DNA of 64,000 nucleotides from an uncultured beta proteobacterium (GTDB lineage: Bacteria > Pseudomonadota > Gammaproteobacteria > Burkholderiales > Burkholderiaceae_C): positions 1 through 64,000 of the forward strand of contig CAIRBF010000240.1 in the NCBI GenBank assembly GCA_903876715.1, given 5' to 3'. Below the pieces are notes generated by a model. The model was given only the letters and a program-made list of their open reading frames with translations, was not told the origin of the DNA and did no database searches. This document shows, one piece after another, positions 55,153 through 64,000 of this stretch; position 1 is the first letter of the stretch; every line of letters begins with the position of its first letter. The translations under genes were made by a program, and so were the position numbers.

Positions 55153-56099
55153 GAAGACTCCGGGGGCGCAGCCTGCAGGCGCAGGCACAAGGTGACGCAC
55201 AGTGACCGCCCGGGCTCGAGCCAGTGGGTGCCCGTGCCCGCCAGGCCCTGGGCCTCGAGGTTGAAGCCGTCGGCCACGTGGGTGACCGGCTCCACGCACA
55301 GATAGCGCCCATCGGGCGGGCGGTGCAGCACGAGGTGCGACACCGCCGCGTCGGCCTGCAACGACAGCACCTCGCCACCGGGCAGGTCCACGCGCAGGGC
55401 GCCGTCCCAGCCCGACAGGTAGTCGGTCAGCGTGCCCGCGCGCAGGGGCCGGGGCGGTACGTAGCCTTCCTCGGGCTGCAGCGCGCGCGCGTGCGTGGCG
55501 AGGAAGTCGTCCGTCGTCGGCCACAGCGTGGTCGCGGTCAGCCCGATGCGCGCCTGAGGCTGGTGCTGCAGATAGGGGTGCCAGCCCAGGCCGGCAGGCA
55601 TGGGCCGCTCGTCCCGGTTGACGATCTCGAGCATCAGATGCAGGGCGGTCGGCTCCAGGCGCAGGTGCTGCCGGGCCGCGTAGCGCCAGGGCCAGGCGGC
55701 GCAGGGCGCGCTCTCGAGCGCCATCGTCGCTTGCGTGTTGGGCGCGTGCGGATCGGGGGCGGCCTGCCACGGCAGGCCGTGGGCGTTGCCGTGCAGCGTG
55801 TGCGGGTGCGCGTCGGGGTGGGGCGCGAGCGTCACCTCGCCCGCGGGCGTGCGTAGCCGGGCCTGCGCGATGCGGTTCGAATAGGGCAGCAGCGGGTAGA
55901 TGCCGCCCTTGGCCCAGCGCAGCGGGTCCACGTCGGCCGGCTCGTACGGGAAGAGCACGGGGACAGCTTCCCCGCCCGGGGCCTGCAACCGCAGGCTGCA
56001 CACGCGCCCGCCCGCGTCGGGCCGCAGCACGGCCTGCGCGGCGCCCGCGCGCAGGACGAGGTCGCCGGGCATCGCCTCAGGCATAACCGGTCGATCCAT
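55149..56099 (-). CDS. Aldose 1-epimerase family protein
   Basis: 316-aa galactose-mutarotase-fold protein. The first catalytic His region is 'HPHTLHGNAHGLPW' near residue 96 and the second His is in 'LGWHPYLQ' near 168; the Glu base is probably in the C-terminal 'CVEPVTHVADGFN' near 277. It would interconvert anomers of the imported sugar before oxidation. Its ATG at 56099 lies 23 nt inside the upstream gene; in-frame ATGs at 56084 and 56072 are alternatives, the last avoiding the overlap. The stop overlaps the next gene's start (ATGA). Confidence 0.85.
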   Translation of the reverse strand: MDRPVMPEAMPGDLVLRAGAAQAVLRPDAGGRVCSLRLQAPGGEAVPVLFPYEPADVDPLRWAKGGIYPLLPYSNRIAQARLRTPAGEVTLAPHPDAHPHTLHGNAHGLPWQAAPDPHAPNTQATMALESAPCAAWPWRYAARQHLRLEPTALHLMLEIVNRDERPMPAGLGWHPYLQHQPQARIGLTATTLWPTTDDFLATHARALQPEEGYVPPRPLRAGTLTDYLSGWDGALRVDLPGGEVLSLQADAAVSHLVLHRPPDGRYLCVEPVTHVADGFNLEAQGLAGTGTHWLEPGRSLCVTLCLRLQAAPPESS

Positions 56100-57273
56100 C
56101 GGGCTTCAAGGGCACCGCGCGCTCCCAGTGGACATAGTCCTCGGTGCCCAGCAGCTTCTCGTCGATCTCCACCCCCCACCCCGGCCGGTCGGGCCGCAGC
56201 TCCAGGTACCCGTCCTTGGGCAGGTAAGGGTCCTTGACGTACCACGCGCCCTGCAGCCGGTCATCGGGGCGGATCGTCGAGTCGGTGCCGTATGCGTATG
56301 CCGGCCCATGCGGAAGCCGGTACTCCAGGATGCGGAAGTTGGGCTGCGTGGCGCAGAAGTGCAGGTTGATGGCGGTGGCCAGCGGGCCCATCGGGTTGTG
56401 CGGGGCGATGCTGACGAAGTGCGCTTGCGCCAGGGCGTTGATCTGCAGCATCTCGGTCAGGCCGCCCACGACGCAGATGTCGGGCTGGATGATGTCGCAG
56501 CCACGCACCTGCAGCAGGCGCAGGAACTCGAAGCGGCTGTAGAGCGACTCGCCAGTGGCCAGCGGGCAGCGCAGGCTGCGCTTGAGCTCGCCCCAGGCCT
56601 CGAAGTTCTCGGGCCGGATCGGCTCCTCGAAGAACAGCGGGTCGTAGGGCGCCAGCGCGTTGCCGAGCTGCGTGGCCTGCGCCGGCTCGAAGATCTTGGC
56701 GTGGGCGTCGAAGGCGAGCTCGTAGCTCGGGTCCACCGTCTCGCGCAGCAGGGCGAAGTAGTCGGCCGACGCACGCACCACCTCGCCCCAGCGGTGGCGG
56801 TGCATGTCGATGCGGTAGGGGCTGAGCTTGAAGGCCTTCAGGCCCCACTGCGCGTGCAGGGCGTCCATCTCGTCGCGCGCCCGGGGCGCGTCGGGCGCCG
56901 TGTACAGGCCGGCGTAGACCTGGACGCGGTCGCGCACCTCGCCGCCAAGCAGGCGGTACACCGGCACGCCCAGCGCCTTGGCCGAGATGTCCCACAGGCA
57001 GTGGTCGATGGCTGCGATGGCCGCCAGCCCCAGGGCACCGGGCGGGAAGCGGCTCTGCTGCATCAGGTAGTGCGTCAGCGCCGTCACGCGGCGCGGATCG
57101 CGCCCCTGGATGAAGCGGGTGAAGTACTCGAGCAGCGGAAACAGCGCCTGGTCCGGCCCGTGGTTGTAGCACTCGGCCCAGCCGGTCAGGCCCTCGTCGG
57201 TGTCGATGGCGACGAGGACGCGCGGCCGGTTCTTGTCGCGCGACATGTAGGCGCGCAGGCGGTCGATCTTCAT
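56077..57273 (-). CDS. Enolase-superfamily sugar-acid dehydratase, galactonate dehydratase-like (2)
   Basis: 398-aa mandelate racemase/muconate lactonizing family protein. Key residues: 'FKLSPYRIDMHRH' (Lys and His-rich loop), 'LAFDAHAKIFEP' with metal Asp near 193, 'FFEEPIRPEN' near 218, 'ATGESLYSRFEF' near 243, 'QPDICVVGG', and 'APHNPMGPLATA' with catalytic His near 292. The C-terminus 'PDRPGWGVEIDE' is typical of galactonate dehydratase-like members. It follows the paralogue at 57307 by 33 nt. Substrate is an acid sugar of unknown configuration. Confidence 0.87.
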   Translation of the reverse strand: MKIDRLRAYMSRDKNRPRVLVAIDTDEGLTGWAECYNHGPDQALFPLLEYFTRFIQGRDPRRVTALTHYLMQQSRFPPGALGLAAIAAIDHCLWDISAKALGVPVYRLLGGEVRDRVQVYAGLYTAPDAPRARDEMDALHAQWGLKAFKLSPYRIDMHRHRWGEVVRASADYFALLRETVDPSYELAFDAHAKIFEPAQATQLGNALAPYDPLFFEEPIRPENFEAWGELKRSLRCPLATGESLYSRFEFLRLLQVRGCDIIQPDICVVGGLTEMLQINALAQAHFVSIAPHNPMGPLATAINLHFCATQPNFRILEYRLPHGPAYAYGTDSTIRPDDRLQGAWYVKDPYLPKDGYLELRPDRPGWGVEIDEKLLGTEDYVHWERAVPLKPDGSTGYA

Positions 57274-57306
57274 GGCAGCGTGGTGCGGAATCCGTCGGCG
57301 GCGTGC

Positions 57307-58526
57307 TCAGCGCGGGCCGAAGTAGCGCGCCTGCCGCAGGCGGGTCTGGACATAGACATGCTCGTCGAAGGTGCCTTCGACGTAGGAACCGGAATCGCGG
57401 GTGATGGGCACCGACACATTGGCCTGGCTCGGGAAGCGCGCGACGAAGGCCTCGTCGATGTCGACGCCCAGCCCCGGGGCGTCGGGCACGCGCAGGAAGC
57501 CGTCCTCGGAGACCGGGTGCGGGATGACGGTGCGCGCCCGGCCCTCCCAGTCGTCCTCGACGCGCTCGAGGAACAGCGCGTTCGGGATGGCCGCCATCAG
57601 GTGCAGCGCAGCGTACTCGGCCACCGGCCCGAGCGAGCCCGAGTGCGGCGCCATCATGATGTGGTGCGCCTCGGCCATGGCGGCGATCTTCTTCATCTGC
57701 GTCAGCCCGCCGGCGCGTCCGGTGTCGGGCTGGACCACGTCCACGAGCTCGCGCTCGATGAGGTCGCGCAGGCCGAAGATCGTCGTCATGCGCTCGCCCG
57801 CCGCCAAAGGGACGTGCGCGGCGTCGCGGATGCGGCGGTAGCCGTCGAGGTTCTCCGGCGCGATCGGGTCTTCGATGAACAGCAGCCGGTAGGGTTCGAG
57901 CGCGCGCGCCAGCGTGACCGCGTCGGCTGGCGTGAGCCAGGGCGGGCCGTGCAGGTCGATCATCAGGTCGATGTCGTCGCCCACGGCTTCGCGCAGCGCG
58001 GCCACGCGCCGCACGGGGTCGGACACGCCGCCGCACTTCAGGGCCTTGATGCCGCGCGCCTTCAGCGACAGCGCCGCCTCGGGCGTGTTCGCGTGGGCGT
58101 AGATGCGCACACGGTCGCGCACCTGGCCGCCGAGCAGGCTCCACACCGGCACCCCGAGCACCTTGCCCTTGATGTCCCACAGCGCCATGTCCAGCCCGGT
58201 CAGGGCCCCGGCGCCCACGGTGCCGGTCATGCCGTGGCCCATGATGGCCGTCATCATCTTCTGCCACAGACGCTCGATGTGCTGCGGGTCCTCCCCGATC
58301 AGCAGCGCTTTCAGGTCCTGGACCGCGGTCTCGATCACGCGCGGCCATCCTGAGCATTCGCCGATGCCGGTGACGCCCTCGTCGGTGTAGACCTTGACGA
58401 AGAGCCAGTTGCGCGTGCCGGTGATGTTGCCGGAGAAACGCCCGGCGCCGAAGCCGCCGTCGGTGGCGTAGCGCTGGGGGTCGGGGGCCCCCACGTGCAT
58501 CAGGAAGGTCTTGACGTCGGTGATCT

Positions 58527-58530
<4 letters not shown>
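57307..58530 (-). CDS. Enolase-superfamily sugar-acid dehydratase, galactonate dehydratase-like (1)
   Basis: 407-aa enolase-superfamily protein, only distantly like the other two of the operon. N-terminal capping domain 'MKITDVKTFLMHVG' and 'WLFVKVYTDEGVTGIGECSGWP'; barrel 'GIKALKCGG', 'LMIDLHGPPWLTPADAV' near 190 (metal Asp), 'FIEDPIAPEN' near 218, 'AAGERMTTIFG' near 243, 'QPDTGRAGG', and 'MMAPHSGSLGPVAEYAA' near 295. C-terminal 'PDAPGLGVDIDEAFV'. Its start overlaps the ATPase stop by 4 nt. Probably a second-specificity aldonate dehydratase. Confidence 0.87.
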
Positions 58531-60262
<1,732 letters not shown>

Positions 60263-60266
<4 letters not shown>

Positions 60267-61405
60267 TTGTTGTAAGGGTCGGCAGCGTCACGCAGGCCGT
60301 CGCCCAGGAAGTTCAGCGCGATCACGGCCACCACCACCGCGGCGCCGGGCGCGAACAGCCAAGGGGCTGTGGCGATCGAGCGGATGTTCTGCGCTTCGCG
60401 CAACAGAACGCCCCACGAGATCGTGGGCGGCTGCAGGCCCAGCCCCAGGAAGCTCAGGGAGGTCTCGGCCAGGATCATCGCCGGCACCGCCAGCGTGATC
60501 GACGCGATGATGTGACTGGCGAAGCTCGGCAACATGTGCCGGAAGATGATGCGCGACTCCGGCACGCCGTCCAGTCTGGCCGCGGTGACGAATTCCTCGG
60601 TGCGCAGGCTGAGGAAGCGCCCCCGCACGACGCGCGCCAGCTGTGCCCAGCCGGTCAGCGACAGGATCACCGTGATCATCATGTAGTTCAGGATGGCGGG
60701 CCAGTCCTGGGGCAGGGCGGCGGCCAGCGCGAGCCAGATCGGGATCGTCGGCAGCGCCAGCACGAGCTCGATGACGCGCTGGATCACGAAATCGGTGCGC
60801 CCCCCGTAGTACCCCGAGATGCCGCCGAGCACGATGCCCAGCAGCAGGGACAGGAAGACGCCGAGCAGCCCCACCGACAGCGAGATCTGCGTGCCCACCA
60901 TGATGCGGCTGAAGACGCATCGGCCCAGGCGGTCGGCCCCCAGCAGGAACAGCGGCTGGCGCGCGTCCTCGGACCCGATCAGGTGGGTGGTGCTGGTGAA
61001 CAGCCCCAGCACGCTGTAGGCGTGCCCCTGAGCGAAGAATTCCAGGTGGATGCGCCGGCTCTTGTCCTCCTTGTAGATCGAGGCCAGCGTGGTCGGGTCG
61101 CGTTCCAGGACGTAGGGGTGGAAGTAGGGTCGCAAGGACCAGCCGCCATCCTCGTCGGAGGCGAAGAAATGCAGCGACTGGGGCGGGTGGAATTGGGCGC
61201 GCCGGTTCTGCTGCTCCGGGTCGTTGACGGTGAACACGCCCGGGATGATCGCGATCACGTACAGCGCCACCACGACGAACAGGCTGGCCATGGCCAGGCG
61301 GTGCTTGCGGAAGGCCCACCACACCAGCTGCCACTGCGAGGCCACAGCCAGGCGGGTGTCGGTTGTCGGCTCGGTGGCCACGGCAGGGGAAGCGGTTGAG
61401 GACAT
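60263..61405 (-). CDS. ABC transporter permease, DppC-like
   Basis: 380-aa permease of the DppC/OppC type. Membrane segment 1 at about 40-62 ('MASLFVVVALYVIAIIPGV'), then an unusually long periplasmic loop to about 150 ('DDEGGWSLRPYFHPYVLE'-like stretch with 'FFAQGHAYSVLGLF'), followed by 'LLGADRLGRCVFSRIMVGTQIS' and the EAA loop 'EFVTAARLDGVPESRIIFRHMLPS' near 285. ATG 61405 is used; the 642-aa track ORF runs back through the other permease out of frame. It ends 'LRDAADPYNK' with ATGA overlap to the ATPase. Confidence 0.92.
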
Positions 61406-61416
61406 CGTGCCGGCCC

Positions 61417-62403
61417 TCACTCGAGACGGATGCGCGGATCGACCAGCGCCAGCAGGATGTCGCTGACCAGCGCGCCGATCACCGTCAAGGTACAGATCAG
61501 CAGGATGAAGGCGCCCGCGAGGTACATGTCCTGGCTCATCAGCGACTGCAGCAGCAGCGGCCCGGCGGTGGGCAGGCTCAGCACGATGGCCACGATGATG
61601 GAGCCCGACACGAGGTTGGGCAGCAGCCAGGCGATGGTCGAGATGAAGGGGTTCAGCGCCAGGCGCATCGGGTACTTGACCAGGAGCGTGAACTCCGACA
61701 GCCCCTTGGCCCGCGCCGTCGTGACGTAGGGGCGGTTGAGCTCGTCGAGCATGTTGGCGCGCATGACGCGGATCAGGCTGGCCGTCCCGGACACCGCCAG
61801 GATCACGACCGGAATCCACAAGTGCTGCACCAGGTCGACCACCTTGTCCCAGCTCCAGGGCGCGTTCTGGTAGGGCTCCGAGAACAGGCCCCCGACGCTC
61901 TGGCCGAAATGCACGGCGGCCACGTACATCAGCACCAGGGCCAGCAGGAAGCTGGGAATGGCCAGCCCGAGAAAGGACACGAAGGTCACCACATAGTCGC
62001 CGATCGAGTACTTCTTCACGGCGGAGAACACCCCCACGGGCAGGGCGATGGCCCAGGTCAGCAGCAAGGTCGACAAGGTCAGCACCAGGGTCAGGGCCAT
62101 GCGCTCCCAGATGAGCTCGGAAACCGGCTGCTGCCACTCGAAGCTGAGGCCGAAGTCGCCGCGCAGGACCACGTTGGTGATCCACTTCCAATACTGGATG
62201 ATCATGGGCTGGTCGAGCCCGAAACGCGCCCTGAGGTCGGCTGCGGCCTGGCGATCGACGACCTCGTTGGACGCCGCCAGCGTCGCGATGTAGGTCGTGA
62301 CGTAGTCACCCGGCGGCAGCTGGATCAGCACGAAAGCGAGGAAGCTGACCGCCAGCAGGAAGGGCAGCATCCACAGCGCTCGCACGAGGATGAAGCGGAG
62401 CAT
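61417..62403 (-). CDS. ABC transporter permease, DppB-like
   Basis: 328-aa permease of the DppB/OppB type, beginning with the family segment 'MLRFILVRALWMLPFLLAVSFLAFVLIQLPPGDYV' and carrying the EAA-type loop 'YVTTARAKGLSEFTLLVKYPMRLALNP' near residue 225. It begins 90 nt after the binding-protein stop and ends 11 nt before the DppC-like gene. It would form the channel with that gene's product. Confidence 0.93.
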   Translation of the reverse strand: MLRFILVRALWMLPFLLAVSFLAFVLIQLPPGDYVTTYIATLAASNEVVDRQAAADLRARFGLDQPMIIQYWKWITNVVLRGDFGLSFEWQQPVSELIWERMALTLVLTLSTLLLTWAIALPVGVFSAVKKYSIGDYVVTFVSFLGLAIPSFLLALVLMYVAAVHFGQSVGGLFSEPYQNAPWSWDKVVDLVQHLWIPVVILAVSGTASLIRVMRANMLDELNRPYVTTARAKGLSEFTLLVKYPMRLALNPFISTIAWLLPNLVSGSIIVAIVLSLPTAGPLLLQSLMSQDMYLAGAFILLICTLTVIGALVSDILLALVDPRIRLE

Positions 62404-62493
62404 GGAAGGTCTCTGGGACTGCGCGCGCGCGTCTCACCGAGAGCCCGCCCTTGGCGGACTCCCGGGAGCACCGACCTGCGCGGCGTGCGCGAA

Positions 62494-64000
62494 TCAGGTG
62501 CGCGTGAAGAAGAACTGCTGCGGCAGCGCCGGCCCGGGATTGGGCCAGGACCACGAGCTCGGATAGGACTTCGGCACGTTCTGCAGGTTGTTGCGCGCGA
62601 TGCCGAAGCTGTTGACCGCCAGACAGACGCCGATGGTCTCGAAGGCGTCGGCGGCCAGGTCGAAGACCTGCTTCATGATCTCGCCGCGCTTCTTGATGTC
62701 GGCCGTCGCCAGCGCCTGTTCGTACAGCTTCATGCGCCGCTTCTGGCTCTCGGGCGGCTCCTGTCCGTCCTTGCCGTTCGAGACGTACCACAGGGTCCAG
62801 GGGATCGCGTAGCGCGAGCCTTGCGGGTGCTGCGCCAGGTAGTCGCGGGCGTCAAGGATGGGGTCCAGCCCGCCCGGCCCCGGCCAGGTGGCGGCGTCAT
62901 GGTCATTGCTGTCGCCGCGCGTGTAGTAGAGCGCGCGCTCGATGGTGTTGACCTTGATGTCGACGCCGATGTCGGCCCAGTGCCGCTTGATCAGCTCCAG
63001 CGTGTCAACCGCATCAGGGTACAGGGTCGGGATCACGTCGATCGAGAAGAAGACCCGCTTGCCGTCCGGGCGCAGGCGGAATTTCTGCCCGTCACGCTTG
63101 TCGTAGCCGATCCGGTCGAGCAGGGCGTTGGCCTGCTTCGGGTCGAACTCGGTGAACTGCGTGGCCAGCTTCTCGTGGTGCCAGGGGTGCCCGGGCCGGG
63201 GGCCCGTCTGGTACGGCCGGGACTGCCCGAGGTAGACGATGTCGATGATCTCCTTGCGGTTGATGCCCAGCGACAGCGCCTGACGGAACTGCTTGTTGCC
63301 GAACATCTCGCGCATCTTCGGGTCCTTGTGCGTGAGGTTCAGGTAGATCTGCACCTGCTGCGCACCCGAGGCGATCAACTCGATCAGCCGGTAGCCGCCC
63401 TTCTGCATGTTCTGCGTCAAGGTCGGCTTGTTCTGCAGCGAGTCGATGTGGCGCTCTTGGATGTCGAGCTTGCCCGACAGCGCGTCGAGCATGAGCGACT
63501 CCACGTCCTGCGCGATGCTGAAGCTCAGGCGGTCGATGTAGGGCAACTGCTGACCGGTCTGGTCGACCTGCCAGAAGTAGGGGTTGCGCTCCATGACCAC
63601 GCGCGTGGCGCCGCCCGTGTAGGGCTCGGAGATGACCCAGGGGTCGAGCGTGGGCTTGGCGGCGTTGCCCCAGCGCGCCGGGATCTCGATGTCACCGCAG
63701 CGTGCGCGGAACAGCGCGGCCCAGTCGGACAAGTTCGCCGCCTTGGCCTGCTCGGTGGCCTTGGGGTTGTACTTCGGGTGGAACTGGCTGCAGTAGTGCT
63801 TCGGGAACAGCGTGGGGTGCTGCCCGAGCGGCGTGGCCAGCTGCTCCAGGAACAGGGCGTAGGACGAGGCGAAGGTGAACTTGACGGTGTCCTCGTCGAC
63901 CTTGGTGACCTGGCAGGGCTTGCCCCCGATCATCAGCTGCGAGGGCACCGACTTGTAGAGCTCGGGGTTCTTCGCGCAATCCTCGATGGCGAAGACGACG
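62494..64000 (-). CDS. Family 5 ABC substrate-binding protein (5' end cut by window edge)
   Basis: At least 501 codons of a DppA/OppA-fold periplasmic binding protein; the frame is open to the window edge ('VVFAIEDCAKNPELYKS' precedes the track's GTG 'start' at 63948, which is internal). Family features: 'PYTGGATRVVMERNPYFWQVD', 'LNLTHKDPKMREMFGNKQFRQALSLGINRKEIID' and 'LLDRIGYDKRDGQKFRL'. The end 'FFFTRT' is normal. Signal peptide and N-terminal lobe lie outside the window. First visible gene of the sugar-acid operon. The same family as YejA, but in a group often found beside sugar-acid and oligosaccharide enzymes. Confidence 0.92.
   Translation of the reverse strand, partial: VVFAIEDCAKNPELYKSVPSQLMIGGKPCQVTKVDEDTVKFTFASSYALFLEQLATPLGQHPTLFPKHYCSQFHPKYNPKATEQAKAANLSDWAALFRARCGDIEIPARWGNAAKPTLDPWVISEPYTGGATRVVMERNPYFWQVDQTGQQLPYIDRLSFSIAQDVESLMLDALSGKLDIQERHIDSLQNKPTLTQNMQKGGYRLIELIASGAQQVQIYLNLTHKDPKMREMFGNKQFRQALSLGINRKEIIDIVYLGQSRPYQTGPRPGHPWHHEKLATQFTEFDPKQANALLDRIGYDKRDGQKFRLRPDGKRVFFSIDVIPTLYPDAVDTLELIKRHWADIGVDIKVNTIERALYYTRGDSNDHDAATWPGPGGLDPILDARDYLAQHPQGSRYAIPWTLWYVSNGKDGQEPPESQKRRMKLYEQALATADIKKRGEIMKQVFDLAADAFETIGVCLAVNSFGIARNNLQNVPKSYPSSWSWPNPGPALPQQFFFTRT

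Noticed and set aside
55900-58353. 817-aa plus-strand ORF
   Set aside because: Antisense of the two galactonate dehydratase-like genes, which have complete catalytic motifs on the other strand.

Overview
The window is a GC-rich bacterial chromosome segment. Gene content points to a betaproteobacterium of the order Burkholderiales: three orphan Bug/TctC-type periplasmic binding proteins, many catabolic ABC operons, frequent GTG/TTG starts and ATGA/TGATG start-stop overlaps. This placement is inference from content; there is no rRNA or marker gene. The very long antisense ORFs in the track are GC-driven shadows and are not annotated.

Layout. 1-7.4 kb: housekeeping and stress genes (PCuAC copper chaperone and DUF2946 protein, a COG0523 metal GTPase behind an 18-bp palindrome, a membrane LytTR regulator, an outer-membrane beta-barrel, pirin, a quinone oxidoreductase, a wHTH/MmcB-like protein). 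7.4-15.4 kb: a sugar-oxidation locus. A single gene fusing an IclR regulator to an SMP-30 lactonase diverges from a MalFGK-type ABC transporter operon with two SDRs, and a 17-bp perfect palindrome lies between them. 15.3-20 kb: an exopolysaccharide fragment (ugd, GT4 glycosyltransferase, asparagine synthetase). 20.2-26.1 kb: yejABEF peptide transporter, with a BIME-like hairpin element before yejF.

26.1-41.4 kb: a probable genomic island. It is bounded on the left by intact yejF and on the right by a free-standing second copy of the yejF 3' end (127 nt, 113 identical by hand alignment) followed by a terminator-like hairpin. It looks lower in GC than its flanks. It carries a DeoR repressor, a 12-gene minus-strand unit and a divergent amidohydrolase. 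The unit holds one PotABC-type transporter, but its other functions come in pairs: two binding proteins, two SIS-domain isomerase/deglycase-like proteins, two PfkB kinases and two PuuE-like hydrolases, plus one BtpA/SgcQ protein. The kinase plus SIS pairing recalls fructosamine (Amadori product) catabolism; the substrate is not determined by the sequence. This is the best candidate for an undescribed system.

41.5-51.7 kb: small catabolic units (FMN hydroxyacid dehydrogenase, enolase-superfamily enzyme, three Bug proteins, nitrilase-family amidase, AhpD-like and SnoaL-like proteins, old-yellow-enzyme oxidoreductase) and a possible LysR remnant. 51.7-53.2 kb: DUF2062 protein and an SGNH hydrolase, separated by a 7-bp tandem repeat. 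53.1-64 kb: one minus-strand operon for sugar-acid use: a Dpp/Gsi-type ABC transporter, three different acid-sugar dehydratase-like enolase-superfamily enzymes, an aldose 1-epimerase and an RraA-like aldolase. These would together import a sugar-acid compound, dehydrate it to a 2-keto-3-deoxy acid and cleave it to pyruvate and an aldehyde (inferred). The binding-protein gene of this operon runs off the right edge, and the PCuAC gene runs off the left edge. No tRNA, rRNA, CRISPR array, transposase or integrase was recognised.
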